NCBI GenBank assembly: GCA_038373885.1
Contig: JAWZYV010006234.1
Coordinates: 223,960-287,959 of the forward strand
Direction: 5' to 3'
Length of the DNA stretch: 64,000 nt
DNA from: Cheiracanthium punctorium
Taxonomy: Eukaryota; Arthropoda; Arachnida; Araneae; Cheiracanthiidae
Position numbers and translations under genes: made by a program
The notes under the pieces: model-generated
Databases searched by the model: none
Seen by the model: only the letters and a program-made list of their open reading frames with translations
What the model was told of the DNA's origin: nothing
Part shown: positions 44,640 to 56,454 of the stretch, piece after piece
Layout: each line of letters begins with the position of its first letter
Position numbering within the stretch: position 1 is the stretch's first letter

Positions 44640-45117
44640 GTTTTATTATTGATAACTTTGTAACTTTTCGATACTGCTAAGCATGCATTTCTTATGGCGT
44701 TACATTTTGTACGGTTTTATTTCAATATTCTGGCTTTTGGGAGAAACTTTTGGAAAACAATATACAAAATTTACTAATGATGCGAATTTCGCTTATACGA
44801 AATATATTTCAAAAGTATTTTTGCTTAGTTAAGCCACCTTGTAAAGAACCTTTTGAAATTTTGTTTTCAACTTTTAATCTAAAGAAATGGGAGACAGCAG
44901 CAGTTGTGTGACATTTCTCTGTTTAGTTCCTGTAAGTGGAATTATTAGTTTTTGCATATTTCAGCTAAACAGCGTTAACTGAAATGTGCGAGATTTTGAA
45001 TTTGCAATTGCACGTATGTTAAAAGTATATGCATTACTTATAAAATTTCATTTAATATTACCACTGATGCCTTTGAAATTTTTAGTGGCATTTTTCTGTT
45101 TGGGCTTCATAATTAAG
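44640..45117. other. AT-rich DNA without a recognisable gene
   Basis: Nothing supported. Confidence 0.4.
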
Positions 45118-45125
45118 GTTTCAAA

Positions 45126-45297
45126 GGTACTTACGTATTATCCCGGCGGTCATGCCCGCCAAGTTATTTTTTCGTAAAATGTTCTGGCAAACTTTTGCCA
45201 ATCGTATTCATAACCATCAATAATTTCATCTGTCCGGCATTTATATTGGTGAAAAATCGCTTGTCTTGGCGGACCGCCGGGATAATACGTAAGTACC
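45126..45297. mobile_element. 172 bp MITE, Merlin- or hAT-like, with 8 bp target duplication
   Basis: Flanked by GTTTCAAA at 45118-45125 and 45298-45305. The first 26 bases, beginning GGTACTTACGTATTATCCCG, are perfectly inverted at the other end, and similarity continues after a 5-base indel. GG-starting TIRs with 8-9 bp duplications fit the Merlin superfamily better than hAT, though this is inference. Confidence 0.8.
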
Positions 45298-45502
45298 GTT
45301 TCAAACTCACCAGGGCCTGAATATAACATTTTTGTATATATATGTATAAACTCAACGTTTTGGTCTATTTCTCCATGTGTGCCAAGGGCATGTACTCCAA
45401 GTGCCCTGCGATAATCGGGTTCTGAAACTCACTTAGCGTTTGCTCTCCTTTTAGTTACCCTTTGTTAATACAAGAAAAAAAAAGCCATAGGTTGCTCTAT
45501 AT

Positions 45503-45906
45503 CAGTGTTTCTCAACCTTTAATGGCTGACGGCACACTGAAAATATCTAGAATTATTTCCGGCACGCCTGAACATAAAATTTGCAAAGGATGTGTGATAC
45601 AAAAAATTGATAAATACAAATAACTTAAAAAAACAAAAATTATAATACATTCAATGAAAGGGCTAAGCCTGTTTTTGCATGGGTCTTGCGGCAAACAGCT
45701 GTTTCAAAAATTGGCAGAACGGTTTTCCATGCTATGAAATAAGTTTCGCTCTTCTTGGCGTATAGCTTACTGAAAGTGAACAAGACATGGCATGATAAAT
45801 AGAAAATGTCATACCACTGATATGACACCACGCAGTTTTAATAATTTTTCAAATCCCAGGCTGCACATTAGACTATATCTCACGGCACACAGGTTGAGAA
45901 ATACTG
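45503..45906. mobile_element. 404 bp non-autonomous hAT element
   Basis: Perfect 8 bp target duplication CTCTATAT at 45495-45502 and 45907-45914. TIRs CAGTGTTTCTCAACCT and CAGTATTTCTCAACCT, a classical hAT terminus. No transposase inside. Confidence 0.93.
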
Positions 45907-45914
45907 CTCTATAT

Positions 45915-47100
45915 TATGCATATAAATGAAATCACCTGTAGATATACCATTATCATTCCTCGTATTTTGCCTGGTCTAAGGCTATGCGATTTACATTTAA
46001 ATTCTTATTGGGGTCTACCATTTAAAGATTAGTGCTTTGCAAGAGTAATTTTCATTTATTTAATTTTGTAAAGTCTTTATATAGTAAAAGAAAAAATCCT
46101 AAAATAGCGCAATGTATAATATTAACACAGTAAGCTTTTTTCAACGAAACCTTTATTAAACTGAAACCTTTCTTAAATAGGAATATTTCCTTAATACTGG
46201 ACCTGTAAAAAATGACCTTATGTGTAATTCTTGTCTCAAATTACGAACGCACTATTTCTCTATCTTCGCAGTCTCTAAAATTTTCAAACCATTCGCCTGG
46301 TTTATATTTATGTGACAGGCCCAAAAGTCTTGCGGATATAAAACGTGAGTCACATAAACAAAATATTTCTTTGTGTATTAAAACTTTCCAATCTCCCCGT
46401 ATTTCTTTTTATATGCATTCAGCCCGATACAACACGCCTTTTATTTATTTCGATTCCAGAAAAAAAATCGCGAAAATGTTAAGAAATGGAAAACAGCTTA
46501 ACCTTGATAAGAGGTCGTATTTTTAAAGAGTTGATCGTTTCTTTTGTGTGTATTTGTAAAGGTTATTTGTCGCGAGTCGTGCTTTGGCATAATAATAAAG
46601 GCTGTTAGATTTTGTTTATGTATTTACCGTCTCTTATCTTTTTGATTTTTCGACTTTTCTTCAAGCAAACTCGTTTAAATTTTTTTTTCCCGCTGCAGTG
46701 ATAGGTTTTATGTAGTGCGTGAAGGAAATCGCTGCTTTTTTGTTTGATTTGCAAACTCAAGTTCACTCATTTTAATTTTTTATGCTAAACTTCCGTTATT
46801 GGCTTTTTCTGTATGAAAAAGTTTTAATTAATATTCTAGACGCATAGATCGTTATTGTTATAAGTAATGTTCGATTATGGGATTCTACTTTTAAGATTTC
46901 CTTCTCTGGTGTTTGTGTCTTCCAATTTTCTTTGGGCTCAAAATGTATTAGATTTTATCAGTTCAGGTTTAGGTATTCCTTGCATTTATGGACTTTATCA
47001 GAGATTCAATATTTTTAGATTGGAAATCGGGTCGCTTTTTCTTTTGTTTGCTTTGTGAATCCATTTTTTGTAAAACAGCTCTTTGAGGCCGCTTTATGCA
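45915..47100. other. AT-rich DNA without a recognisable gene
   Basis: Nothing supported beyond short open frames. Confidence 0.45.
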
Positions 47101-47304
47101 TACACTGGTGTGCAAAAATTAAGGGCAAGGTGTTATTTTAAATGCAGTGTTGCGCAGACCATCACTATATAAAATAGAAAGGAATCTTACCGTAACGTCC
47201 TCAGCATGTAAATAGTATGGGAAAAATGAACTAGAAGAAGAAAATAATAACACGAAATTTAATTAATTTTTCCTCATCGCCCTTACTTTTTGCACACCAG
47301 TGTA
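47101..47304. mobile_element. 204 bp Tc1/mariner-type MITE
   Basis: TA on both sides. Inverted ends TACACTGGTGTGCAAAAA, matching at 25 of the first 26 positions. No coding capacity. Confidence 0.85.
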
Positions 47305-47559
47305 TATTTTTTGTTTCAACATGCTTCGGAACTATTAGTTGAAGTTCCACTAAACACGTGTTAAAATTGTAACATCCCTTTACTGCATTCAATAGTGGAC
47401 GGATATGAAAGCACTCTGTGTTGGTCAGGTGGGGTAGTAACGGCCAGCAGGATTTTTAAAAAAATCTATAAATGATAGAAATTTTCCCCATAAATGTTAT
47501 AATGCAAGCTTCACGGGATTACAGCCCCCCCCCCCCAAAAAAAAAAAACCTGGTCCCAG

Positions 47560-47905
47560 TATTATAGAGCCGGTATCCTGTCCCCCTCAATCGGCGGCCC
47601 TGCCACCACCCACGGGAGATATCTCCCGCGGGTGGTGGCCCTGCTGAGCTACATTCAGGCCTGAACTGGCCCCTTTGGGCAGCACCCAAAGCACCACCCG
47701 CGGGTGGTGCTTTGGGGGGCCCTCGGCAAAAGATTGAAAGGAGCCCCTTACTGATCAATTTAGAAGGAATAGAATATTAGAATATGAGATATTCTTACGT
47801 GCCTAAAAACCGCATTTAACTATTTTGGAGCTTTTGGGGTATCTGACTCTTCGGGGGCCCCCCTCGAGCCGCGAGGTTCCTAAGGTCCTCCGCTGCGCCA
47901 CTGCG
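47560..47905 (-). repeat. GC-rich interspersed repeat with hairpins
   Basis: Sharply GC-richer than its surroundings. Two hairpins: CCACCACCCACGGGAGATAT around 47601-47637 with its complement, and AGCACCACCCGCGGGTGGTGCT at 47689-47711. The right edge read in reverse is CAGTGGCGCAGCGGAGGACC, a CAGTGGCG-type terminus. The minus-strand open frame across it is unlikely to be a gene. Confidence 0.5.
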
Positions 47906-49924
47906 TTAACGGTGTTATTCGAAAAAATCATGTGATTTTGGTACATAATTACAAATAAACTAATTAAGCCATCCACTTCAAAATTTTGAAACTGTCTCTT
48001 TACAAGCTGTATTACATACTACGAAGACAGGCCAATCTGTATCAGTTTCAATACTTTTAGAAAAAATTCTTAAAAATCGGAAATTTTCGCAAAGCGTGTC
48101 ACTCTTCGAAAAATCTTGCAGCTCAAATCCATGTTTAAGAATTTTTTCTGAAAATTTCACAAAAGCCACAGCGTTTTCGCTTATCGTAGTGTGTAAAACA
48201 GCTTATGAAGAACCATCTGGAATTTTTTGGAGACCATGGTGCTATTAGTTTATTTCAATTTGTGTACCAAGACTAAAAACAGAGTTCTTTTTTTTCGAAG
48301 AACAGCCTTAAGACAAGATTACCGGGAAATAAATAGTCCAAATTCTCTGATATATATATATATATATATATATCAAATTACTCTAATTATAATGTAGTAT
48401 ATCCATTTTGGGGGGGCCTCTGTGGGGGGGGGGCTTGAGCCGGTAGCCCTCGGCGATCGTCGACCTGGCTAGTCCGGGCCTGGCTACATTATTGCGCGCG
48501 TTTTCTTAAAGAGAATGCCCTTACCCCTTTAATTTTTCGTTCTTTTATAATTAATTTTAAACGTAAGCATTATTAAAACACTTTATAAATTTTGAGATTA
48601 TGATTTCATTTTTAAGTGGAACTGCTCGCCAAAGCGCCCCCACAAGATCCTTCCTTGCAGCCGAGACGTGTAAACCTTGACTTTTTCGAAACAATGTGTA
48701 GCATTGTGAAGAGATAGATAACCTGGTACGCACTCGCACATAAAAAAAATATCTGGTGACTTTCCAACTGGTCTAGATTCTTTTTCCCAACCTTTTCATG
48801 CTGCGATGGTTTGATTGTACTCATCATAAATTTCTTGGAGTTTTTAATAATGGTTGTAGTTATTTGATGCGGAAAGCGAGAAACACAGCTTTCTATTGTT
48901 TGTAATTGAGCTCTTTATTCTAGTTTCCCCCGTTAACTTACCTTGATCCTAATTTTACTTTAAGAGGGTTGAGGTTTCGAAGTAAGAATGACTTGTCACG
49001 TTAAAGAGTGATTGCTGTGCAGAAACGATGTGCAAAATAGTTCGTCGTCAATTGCAGTTATTCCAAAAAGGCAACCAGTTTTTCTAAATTAGTAGGGGTG
49101 ACTGGGGGCTAATAGGACAAAACAGTTTGTGTGCAAAATAAAATATTTCTTTGAATAGTTTACCATTGAATGGGTACTGTAATACTGCATCTTTGAGCAA
49201 CAACAGGTCAACCATTGCAGTTAAACCTGAGAAATCATTGTTGTTTCCAACACATCAAAGTAAATTTTAATTTTTATATTTAATTGAATTTTTTAATAAT
49301 TTAAAATAACTTTTAATTAATGAAAATATTCTTTAAAATAGCAGATATCATATAGATTATGATAATATAAATCAAGCATTGTGTCATAGAACTTGTGATT
49401 TTCTATTCTTGATATTTCGAATTCTTATACTGTGGGGTCTAATGGGACTGTTGATATGAGGACTAATTGGATAACCGAATAGACAATAAACCAGTTATTA
49501 TTTTATTAAAAAAACCCGTTTTAGAAGTAAATCATGACTAAAAGTTCTTGAAAAGGAATTTGGTCTATAATTTAATTTAGGACTAATTAAAATTAATTAG
49601 CCTAGAAGTATGAACTGTGTAAAATTCATACAGTTCTGTAGACAGAAGCATGTCTTAACTCATCAACTGAGTTTAATGGAGCAATATCCAAGATGAGTTT
49701 GCAAGAAAGCGAAACGTGTTCCATTACATCAGTATGATTAGTGAGATTAGCAATGATGAAATGCTTGTGAACTACAAGAGAAAGAAAACTGTTTTAAATT
49801 CATATATCCCCCCCCCCAAAAAAAAGGCATTGGACCGATAGCTTCCAAATTGCCACTACCTAAAATTAACAAATTATACAATCATCTACAATTTTGAGTT
49901 TTGATTTTTCTGTATATGACCATA
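47906..49924. other. AT-rich DNA without a recognisable gene
   Basis: (AT)n at about 48349-48373, G runs near 48411 and 48426, and a second GC-rich patch at 48405-48490. Nothing else supported. Confidence 0.4.
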
Positions 49925-50291
49925 AATAATACATAGTTTTTATTAATGACTATGCCATTTTATCTCTCACCCCCTTTATTGAAATGTGTCCCAAAAATGC
50001 GACATAAAAGTATGCGACATGATTTTACATATCTTTAAATACTATTAGTTCACAGCAGCTTTAATCTATAGTTACAATATTTCGTAAGCTGTAGAATATG
50101 CATCACATGTATTTTTCTATAAATAGGTTACAATCATAAAAATTTCAACACAGGGTTACCAGGCGAAATACACGAAAGATGAGAGACGAAATGACATAGT
50201 CAATTAATATCTTTTTAATATGGCAATAATGAAACTAAAAAATTAGGGGGGTTCAGGGGGGGTCTCCCCTGACGAGGCTCGAACAGCCGAG
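49925..50291 (+). repeat. Interspersed repeat, copy 1 of an inverted pair
   Basis: Matches the reverse complement of 55330-55757. Shared text includes 'gactatg' plus 'tctcaccccctttatt' near 49950, 'gctgtagaatatgcatcaca' near 50090, and the edge GACGAGGCTCGAACAGCCGA at 50272-50291. The similarity ends abruptly at that edge, so it is a true element boundary. Class unknown. Confidence 0.75.
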
Positions 50292-50336
50292 TTTATTTAG
50301 TACAAAATTTAGTCATTTTTTATATTTGTCCCATTA

Positions 50337-50376
50337 GTCCTGCACATGTGGTCTAATGGGACCACATGTGCAGGAC
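50337..50376. repeat. Short perfect hairpin
   Basis: 15 bp arms GTCCTGCACATGTGG and complement with a 10 bp loop TCTAATGGGA. The neighbouring text repeats 'cccattagtcc' and 'tctaatggga' motifs. Confidence 0.8.
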
Positions 50377-52490
50377 TGATTTAATTCCAGACATGCATTT
50401 AAGAAATTTTTAATAATAGGTCTTTAAAAACACATTGAGCATTTTTTGATAGTCACATGTACACGCGTTAATTTAGTATAATTTATTTTTAAATATCTGC
50501 ATATTTCACTGAAATACACCTTAAATTAAAGAAGCGTCCAATTAGCTCCCGCTTTTCTCTCTAAAACTCCTTTCTTCCCCTTCCCTACTTACGCCTACCC
50601 CCTATATGAAGCACTACAATGACCGAGAAGATAAAATACTTAAAATAATAGTTGGCTGTAGTGTGAAGGTCCAGCCTACTGTTCTGGCTTATCGCGCAGC
50701 TGTCGATGTAACGGTCTGAACTTTTGGTCGGTTTTCTCCAGATGTAACATGAATGCGTGTCTCTCTAAACTCCTCTCTAGAACCCTCTAAAAGGTCTCCG
50801 ATCATGGCACCCCTCATCTTTTGGAGACGGCCCTTGTGTAGCTTTGCCATAACATAACACAAACCGATTTGTCTTAATACTACGGTAGTTGCATGTGTAA
50901 ATAATATTTATTTAATTTGAAAGTGTTGGATAAAATTTTAAATTATCCTAGTGATTTAAATTTACATTATTCATGTGATTGATATAATGAATGTGTAAAG
51001 CTGGATCTTAGAGATTGGGTTATTAATTAACTGTAAAATTTGAACTATGATGTGAATTCAATGGATGGATGCTGATGAATGAGTACTAAATTTTAGATTT
51101 TCTAAATCATAATTGTCTTAAGAACAGACTTTTAAGTCATTCCAAATACGTGAGATAACCATATTTAGATGATTCATATTAGTACGGCTTTTATTAAGAA
51201 AAATCTTTTTGGTATTAAAAAGAAAAAAAAAAGTTCAGTTTCCTATTACTATTTGTTTACTCAGTTCTCGTATATATTTTCTGAATTTTTATTTTAGTTA
51301 CACCACAAATATACCTCATCTATTTTACGATATTAAAACAATGACTAAACCTCGCCTTTTATTTTAGTATCTCATATTAGTGATTTATTTATTATTTTTC
51401 TAATTTAATTGTATCGACCAAGTTTTATTTCGATGAACTTTATAAAACAAATCTTTTCGGTGGAGAGGGGGAAAAATCTCTAAAGATGATTTCCGTTATC
51501 CGCATCATTGTTTCATAGCACGTTTCATTGAATAAAACAGGAACGTGTAAAAAATGTATATAGCAGTCCGTTTATTTTATTAGAAATATTTGAACTTCAA
51601 ACATGGCGACTAAGCTGAAAATCTTTTGCTTTTTCACGTTTTTCCCCCAACCTAAAAAGAGAATACAGTTGTATCACATACTAGATAAGTCCTTCGTAAA
51701 TATGAAAGAATTAATAAAGTGCGGAAAGATTCTAGAGGTTTAGCTTTAAAAGGTATTTGTACGTGTGTATTTTTCTTTTTTCAACTTTCTTCTTTAAATC
51801 ATCATTTTAAGTGTTCTTTTGTGAATCTGGATTTAAAGCGATTTACATCTTCTTTCATGGGAATAACTTCAGTTGAAAATGGTTTGTGATTAAGCCTTGG
51901 CAAAGTCATTCCATTGTGTGCCATCGTCTAGAAGGAAAGTAGTTTCCGTTTTCTCACAGTTGAAGAGATGATTTAACTGTCCCTACGTAAATGAGAGACT
52001 GGAAAGTGAATGCTAAATGTTTGTTGGTATTTCCTCTTTGTAGGCATTTTAGATTTTTTTTCTAAAATGTATGTTTCAATTATTTTTCTATGTTCGCAAA
52101 GTGAATGATAAGGAGAAATAAAAACGTTTAAACTAAAAGATATCTAAAAAAACTAATATTTGAATATCAAGAATGTAACACATCCAGGTGAGCTTGTAAA
52201 GGAATTAATGAAAACGGTGTCCAATGTACTTTCAGCAACTAGACCTACTATTTCTTGCGTAGAAGATTATTTTAGCCTAAATGATAGCAAGCAGATTGGT
52301 TGTTGTACTACAGTGCTGGAAATTGGTTTATTAAATCGTAGTTTAAAAAAAAAATAACTTTATTACTATTCATTGAAAATATTTTATATTTCATATGTTA
52401 TGCATGCTATGCATAACTAATAACTTAAACAACAAGCAATCGCTCACATTAATTTACAAAAATAAATATTCAACATTTTGAATATTATAT
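50377..52490. other. AT-rich DNA without a recognisable gene
   Basis: Nothing supported; a slightly GC-richer patch at 50640-50880 has no recognisable similarity. Confidence 0.4.
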
Positions 52491-52539
52491 ATGGAAATTA
52501 ATTTATGAAATCCATAAATAAAATGCGACTAATATTTTG

Positions 52540-53760
52540 TAAAGGCACCTTTCTTTAATTCTATCTTTCATGGATAAAATAAGGTTTTGAATACATTTCT
52601 GGTCAACTATTGTCCGCTTCTGACTTACTTGAAACTCTCAGTTCTGTAATCGATGTATATTGTTGTCCATTTCCATAAGAAGCCATTCGAACAAGTTCTT
52701 ACCAAGCATTTTCCATGTGGCTAAGACCTAGGTGATTCAAAGGATTATCTAATACAGCAATATTTTGTTCTTCTAACCAGTTGTTCTTATCATTTGAAGC
52801 ATGAATGCTTGCATTATCCTGCATAAGATGAAACTGAAGCAATCATTTTCCCATGCAAATGGCAAAAGGTAATTTTCTAAGTTGTACTCGAATGAGTTCT
52901 GACGACTTTCTAAAAGGACAATTTCACTTCTTCCATCATAAGCAGTTGCTGGCCAAACCGTCAAATCTCCACTGCCAAAGTTCTTTCTTGAGATTCCTCC
53001 AATAGTACTTTAAGCCATCTAAATTAAATTTTTTCTCGTCAGATAATACTACGTTCTTTCACTTCTGACCCATTTAAATATATTTCTCACAATATTGCTT
53101 GTGACGATATGCCAACTTTGGAGCACCTTTCATCTTTACCACCTCCAGTGCTGTGAGGAGTTTAAAATTTGTCTTCTAGAAGTGACGGGAAGGCATAAAT
53201 CATTACGAATCTGCTTTGAACTAGTCATTTTGCGATGCACTTTGAAGAATCCTTCCTCTCTATCCCTTTCAGTCAAGCGTGGATTGCCTTTTTTATTAGA
53301 GTTTTTGCTGTAATTCACACGGTTTCTCTATTACACCAATTGCTCTTTTAACCCATTTGTGCCTGGATATTTTTGCGACTTTCTTCGATTTTTACTGATA
53401 ACAGAAATAATAGACAAATTTCTGATGTCAACTTCTTGAACAAGGGATGATTTCTTTTAAAATCATTATGCATAAAATCGAAATATCAACATCGTACTTG
53501 GTCATGTTAAAATATTTTGTAGAGTTGGGGCTCAATACTCATGAATAAAGGCTAGGAAAAATAAATAACTTTTTCGACTAATATCGAAAATGCCGTCCCA
53601 AAAAAGGGACACTAGGCATAAATGGGTTAAGTAATTTACTAATTTCACCGGAACAAATTTACCACATTTTAGATATGCATCGATTTACCTCTTGCAATCT
53701 CAGACAACGCTGGTAGTTTACCCTTCGTGACAAATAGGATTAAACTGCTTTCATTCGACT
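52540..53760 (-). pseudogene. Tc1/mariner-family transposase pseudogene
   Basis: Read on the minus strand. N-terminal helix-turn-helix remnant near 53690-53740 (LSEIARGKS), then, beyond the inserted MITE, KGNPRLTERDREEG near 53290 and KMTSSKQIRNDLCLPVTS near 53200. The DDE-type core follows: SDEKKFNLDG near 53020-53045, MQDNASIHASN near 52799-52830, and LNHLGLSHMENAW near 52700-52740, in place of the usual SPDLNPIENVW. The aspartate before the last motif is not preserved. Several stops and frameshifts. In intact relatives it cuts and pastes DNA at TA dinucleotides. Confidence 0.8.
53348..53630 (+). mobile_element. Second piggyBac-like MITE family, copy 1
   Basis: 283 bp from TTAA (53348-53351) to TTAA (53627-53630). 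Ends TTAACCCATTTGTGCCTGG and, in reverse complement, TTAACCCATTTATGCCTAG. Inserted inside the Tc1 transposase pseudogene. Inverted copy at 54818-55101. Confidence 0.85.
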
Positions 53761-54129
53761 GAATAACATTTGGCACAACTTCTGTCCATTGTACACAGAC
53801 TTCATCTTTTGGTGAAAAGCGTCATTAATAACTAATGAGCAAAAAGAACTACATTTTCATAAATTAATTTCCACGTTATTCAGATAGAAAGATAAACAAA
53901 AAAACTTTTTTCTTTTTATGAATATATTTATTTTTTTTCAGAAATATTTTGTTGATAAGAAAATATGCAGCATATGAAATTTTAACCAATTCGTATGCAC
54001 AGTTCAATAGTTTTTCTAAAAATACTGTCATTTCATAAATCAATTTCCACCACTTTATATATATTATATACTTGGCAACCATTCGTACCATGCGAATGTA
54101 TGTGTGGCAACATTTCCAGTCCTCTAGCG

Positions 54130-54757
54130 CAGTGCTCCCTAAGCTTTTTATCGCAGCGGAACAGTCAATGTTCGATAATTTTATCGCGGTCAACTATCCC
54201 CCCCCCCCTCATTGTTTATATTTTAGATTACTTTGATTTAATAATTTTAATCGTATTGTATTGAAGCATACCTTCAAAATAAAATACAGTTACACCAAAA
54301 AATGAATATAAAGTGATTGATTGAACATTTTAACTCGCCAGAACGCCCAATTCATGTGACCCTGAGCTTGTTTCCTTGCAACGAGACGGTAATGGATACA
54401 TGCCTAATAGGATACAATGACACCCAAAGTGTGTTCCTGATGTCCAGTTTATTCCGTTGTTTTGTTTTGGTTGCTGTTACTGCACAGACCCCTGCTTCTC
54501 ACACAGATAGGCTGTCTGAAATGGCAATGGGGATTTAAGAGACTGCAATTTTAATTCATAGTCTTGAAATGTTTAATAAACAACAAACTAATTTAAAACA
54601 GTTGCGAGATTTCTTCTGTTACAAAAGTATAAAGTATCATAAACCCGAGAGAAATGCACTACAGTCAACAAAACGTGTGCTTTGTTGTGACAAAAGTGTA
54701 ATTTTCCTTCAGCGCCGGTTACCATGGTATCCGCGGACCGGGAGTTTGGGACCACTG
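54130..54757. mobile_element. 628 bp hAT-like non-autonomous element
   Basis: Left end CAGTGCTCCCTAAGCTTTTT, right end in reverse complement CAGTGGTCCCAAACTCCCGG. Flanking octamers CTCTAGCG and CTCTATCA match at five of eight positions, so the target duplication has decayed. Overlapping open frames inside show no transposase motifs. Confidence 0.65.
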
Positions 54758-54817
54758 CTCTATCAGAAAGCAGTGACGTCTATTGCTGGAAAAATCGGAA
54801 CGTTCTGTTGCTTATCT

Positions 54818-55101
54818 TTAACCCATTTATGCCTAGTGTCCCTTTTTTGGGACGGCATTTTCACTATTAGTCGAAAACGTTATTTATTTTTCCTAGCCTT
54901 TATTCATGAGTATTAAGCCTCAACTCTACAAAATATTTTAACATGACCATGTAGGATGTTGATATTTCGATTTTTATGCATAATGATTTTTAAAAAAATC
55001 ATCCCTTGTTCAAGAAGTTGACATCAGAAATTTATCAATTATTTCAGTTATCAGTAAAAATCGAAGAAAGTCGCAAAAATATCCAGGCACAAATGGGTTA
55101 A
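54818..55101 (-). mobile_element. Second piggyBac-like MITE family, copy 2
   Basis: 284 bp, TTAA at both ends, reverse-complement copy of 53348-53630 with few differences, for example 'cgtcccaaaaaagggacact' in one and its complement in the other. Confidence 0.85.
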
Positions 55102-55329
55102 ATACTTATCCATATTTGCTTTTTTCAAGGGGAAAGAAACTGTTTCAGGAATGTGCGGATATGAATGTATGTGGTACAAATTCAGAAAAGGTTTTTGCTT
55201 GTTAAATATTACCGTATATTTTTTAAATTTTCACACTTTGACTTCGTTCATGTGATGACAAAGGGGCTTTCTTGAAAGCATGGTAACAAAGATAGTCTAG
55301 TATTAATAGTAATTAAATATATGTAAAAT

Positions 55330-55757
55330 TCGGCTGTTCGAGCCTCGTCAGGGCAGACCCCCCTGAACCCCCCTAATTTTTTAGTTTAATTATTGCTATT
55401 AAAACGATATTAATTGACTGTCATTTATCTCTCATCTTTCGTGTATTTCGACTGGTAACTATGTTGAAATTTTTATGATTGTAACCCATTTATAGGAAAA
55501 TACATGTGATGCATATTCTACAGCTTACGAAATATTGTAACAATACAGTAAAACTGTCGTGAAATAATACTACTTAAATATATGTTAAAATTCCTTGTAA
55601 TGCATATTCTACAGCTCATGAAACATTGTAACAATAGATTAAAGCTGTTGTGAACTAATAGTATTTAAATATATGTAAAGTTATGTCGCTTTTTTGTTAC
55701 ACATCAATAAAGGGGGTGAGAGTTAAAATGACATAGTCATTAATAAACATTATTTGC
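55330..55757 (-). repeat. Interspersed repeat, copy 2 of an inverted pair
   Basis: Reverse-complement relative of 49925-50291. Contains an extra internal tandem duplication of about 93 bp ('gcatattctacagct' appears at about 55509 and 55602). Starts at the same abrupt edge TCGGCTGTTCGAGCCTCGTC. Confidence 0.75.
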
Positions 55758-55849
55758 TAACAAGAAAATACGACGCATATTATACTACATTCACAAAGAG
55801 TTCATCTAAGATATTATTTCGCAATGCGTTTAAATTCGCAAACTGTTTT

Positions 55850-56080
55850 GGTCTAGACGGGTAGCTGCTTACGTTTTGATAACTTTTCTGGGATACTTAG
55901 TTCTTCCTGTAAATCGACGTCTTGCATAATATGAAGATTAAGTCTTCATTTATATTGATTCGTCTGGTTTTACGCGAGCAGTTTTTATTAAATCTGGATT
56001 ACTAAAGTATTTTAACTCTCGTGCTGCGCTCGATTTTTGTCACCGCATATCTGTTTAGTAGCCGTGTAATTCATTTTTCT
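55850..56080 (+). repeat. Diverged direct duplication, copy 1
   Basis: Aligns loosely with 58545-58795: 'agacgggtagctgcttac' against 'agacgggaagttctttac', then 'ttgattcgtctggtttt' against 'ttgatccgtctggtttc', then 'tttattaaatctggattact' against 'tttattaaaattgaattact'. Old duplication of unknown function. Confidence 0.5.
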
Positions 56081-56422
56081 TTTTTTGGGGGGGGGGGGTT
56101 CAATCAATGCAGTTACAAAAATCGCTGACTGGGTGTTAGTTAAAACGTGTAAGAAGATGGATTACTTGAAATGAAACGCCCAGCTTCTAACATCTTATCT
56201 AATTGTAGTAGTCACTGGACTGGCTCACAGGATTGAGATCCTTCACTGTCATAGTTTTCTTGGGAGGATATGACATCACATCGAAATGTCTGAATGGTTC
56301 CCAATAAATATCTTCCTAATCAAGGAAACAGAAAATTGCTGCATACTCGAAAAACTCTTATTTGTGTCGTTAAGTCATCGGTAAAGGGTTATGCCCCGGT
56401 TGTTTCAGGAAAAAAACCTTCA

Positions 56423-56454
<32 letters not shown>

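Larger units (their letters stand above)
52491..53873 (-). mobile_element. Tc1-like transposon, dead, interrupted by a MITE
   Basis: Ends are inverted: ATGGAAATTAATTTATGAAA at 52491 and its near complement ending at 53873. The 1.38 kb includes a 283 bp MITE insertion, leaving about 1.1 kb, somewhat under a full Tc1 element. It encodes the transposase remnant listed separately. A further TIR-like fragment lies at 54033-54049, suggesting another copy was nearby. Confidence 0.75.

Noticed and set aside
47519..47758. 79-codon minus-strand frame in GC-rich DNA
   Set aside because: Lies across hairpins of an interspersed repeat; Gly/Pro/Arg-rich translation is what GC-rich repeats give.
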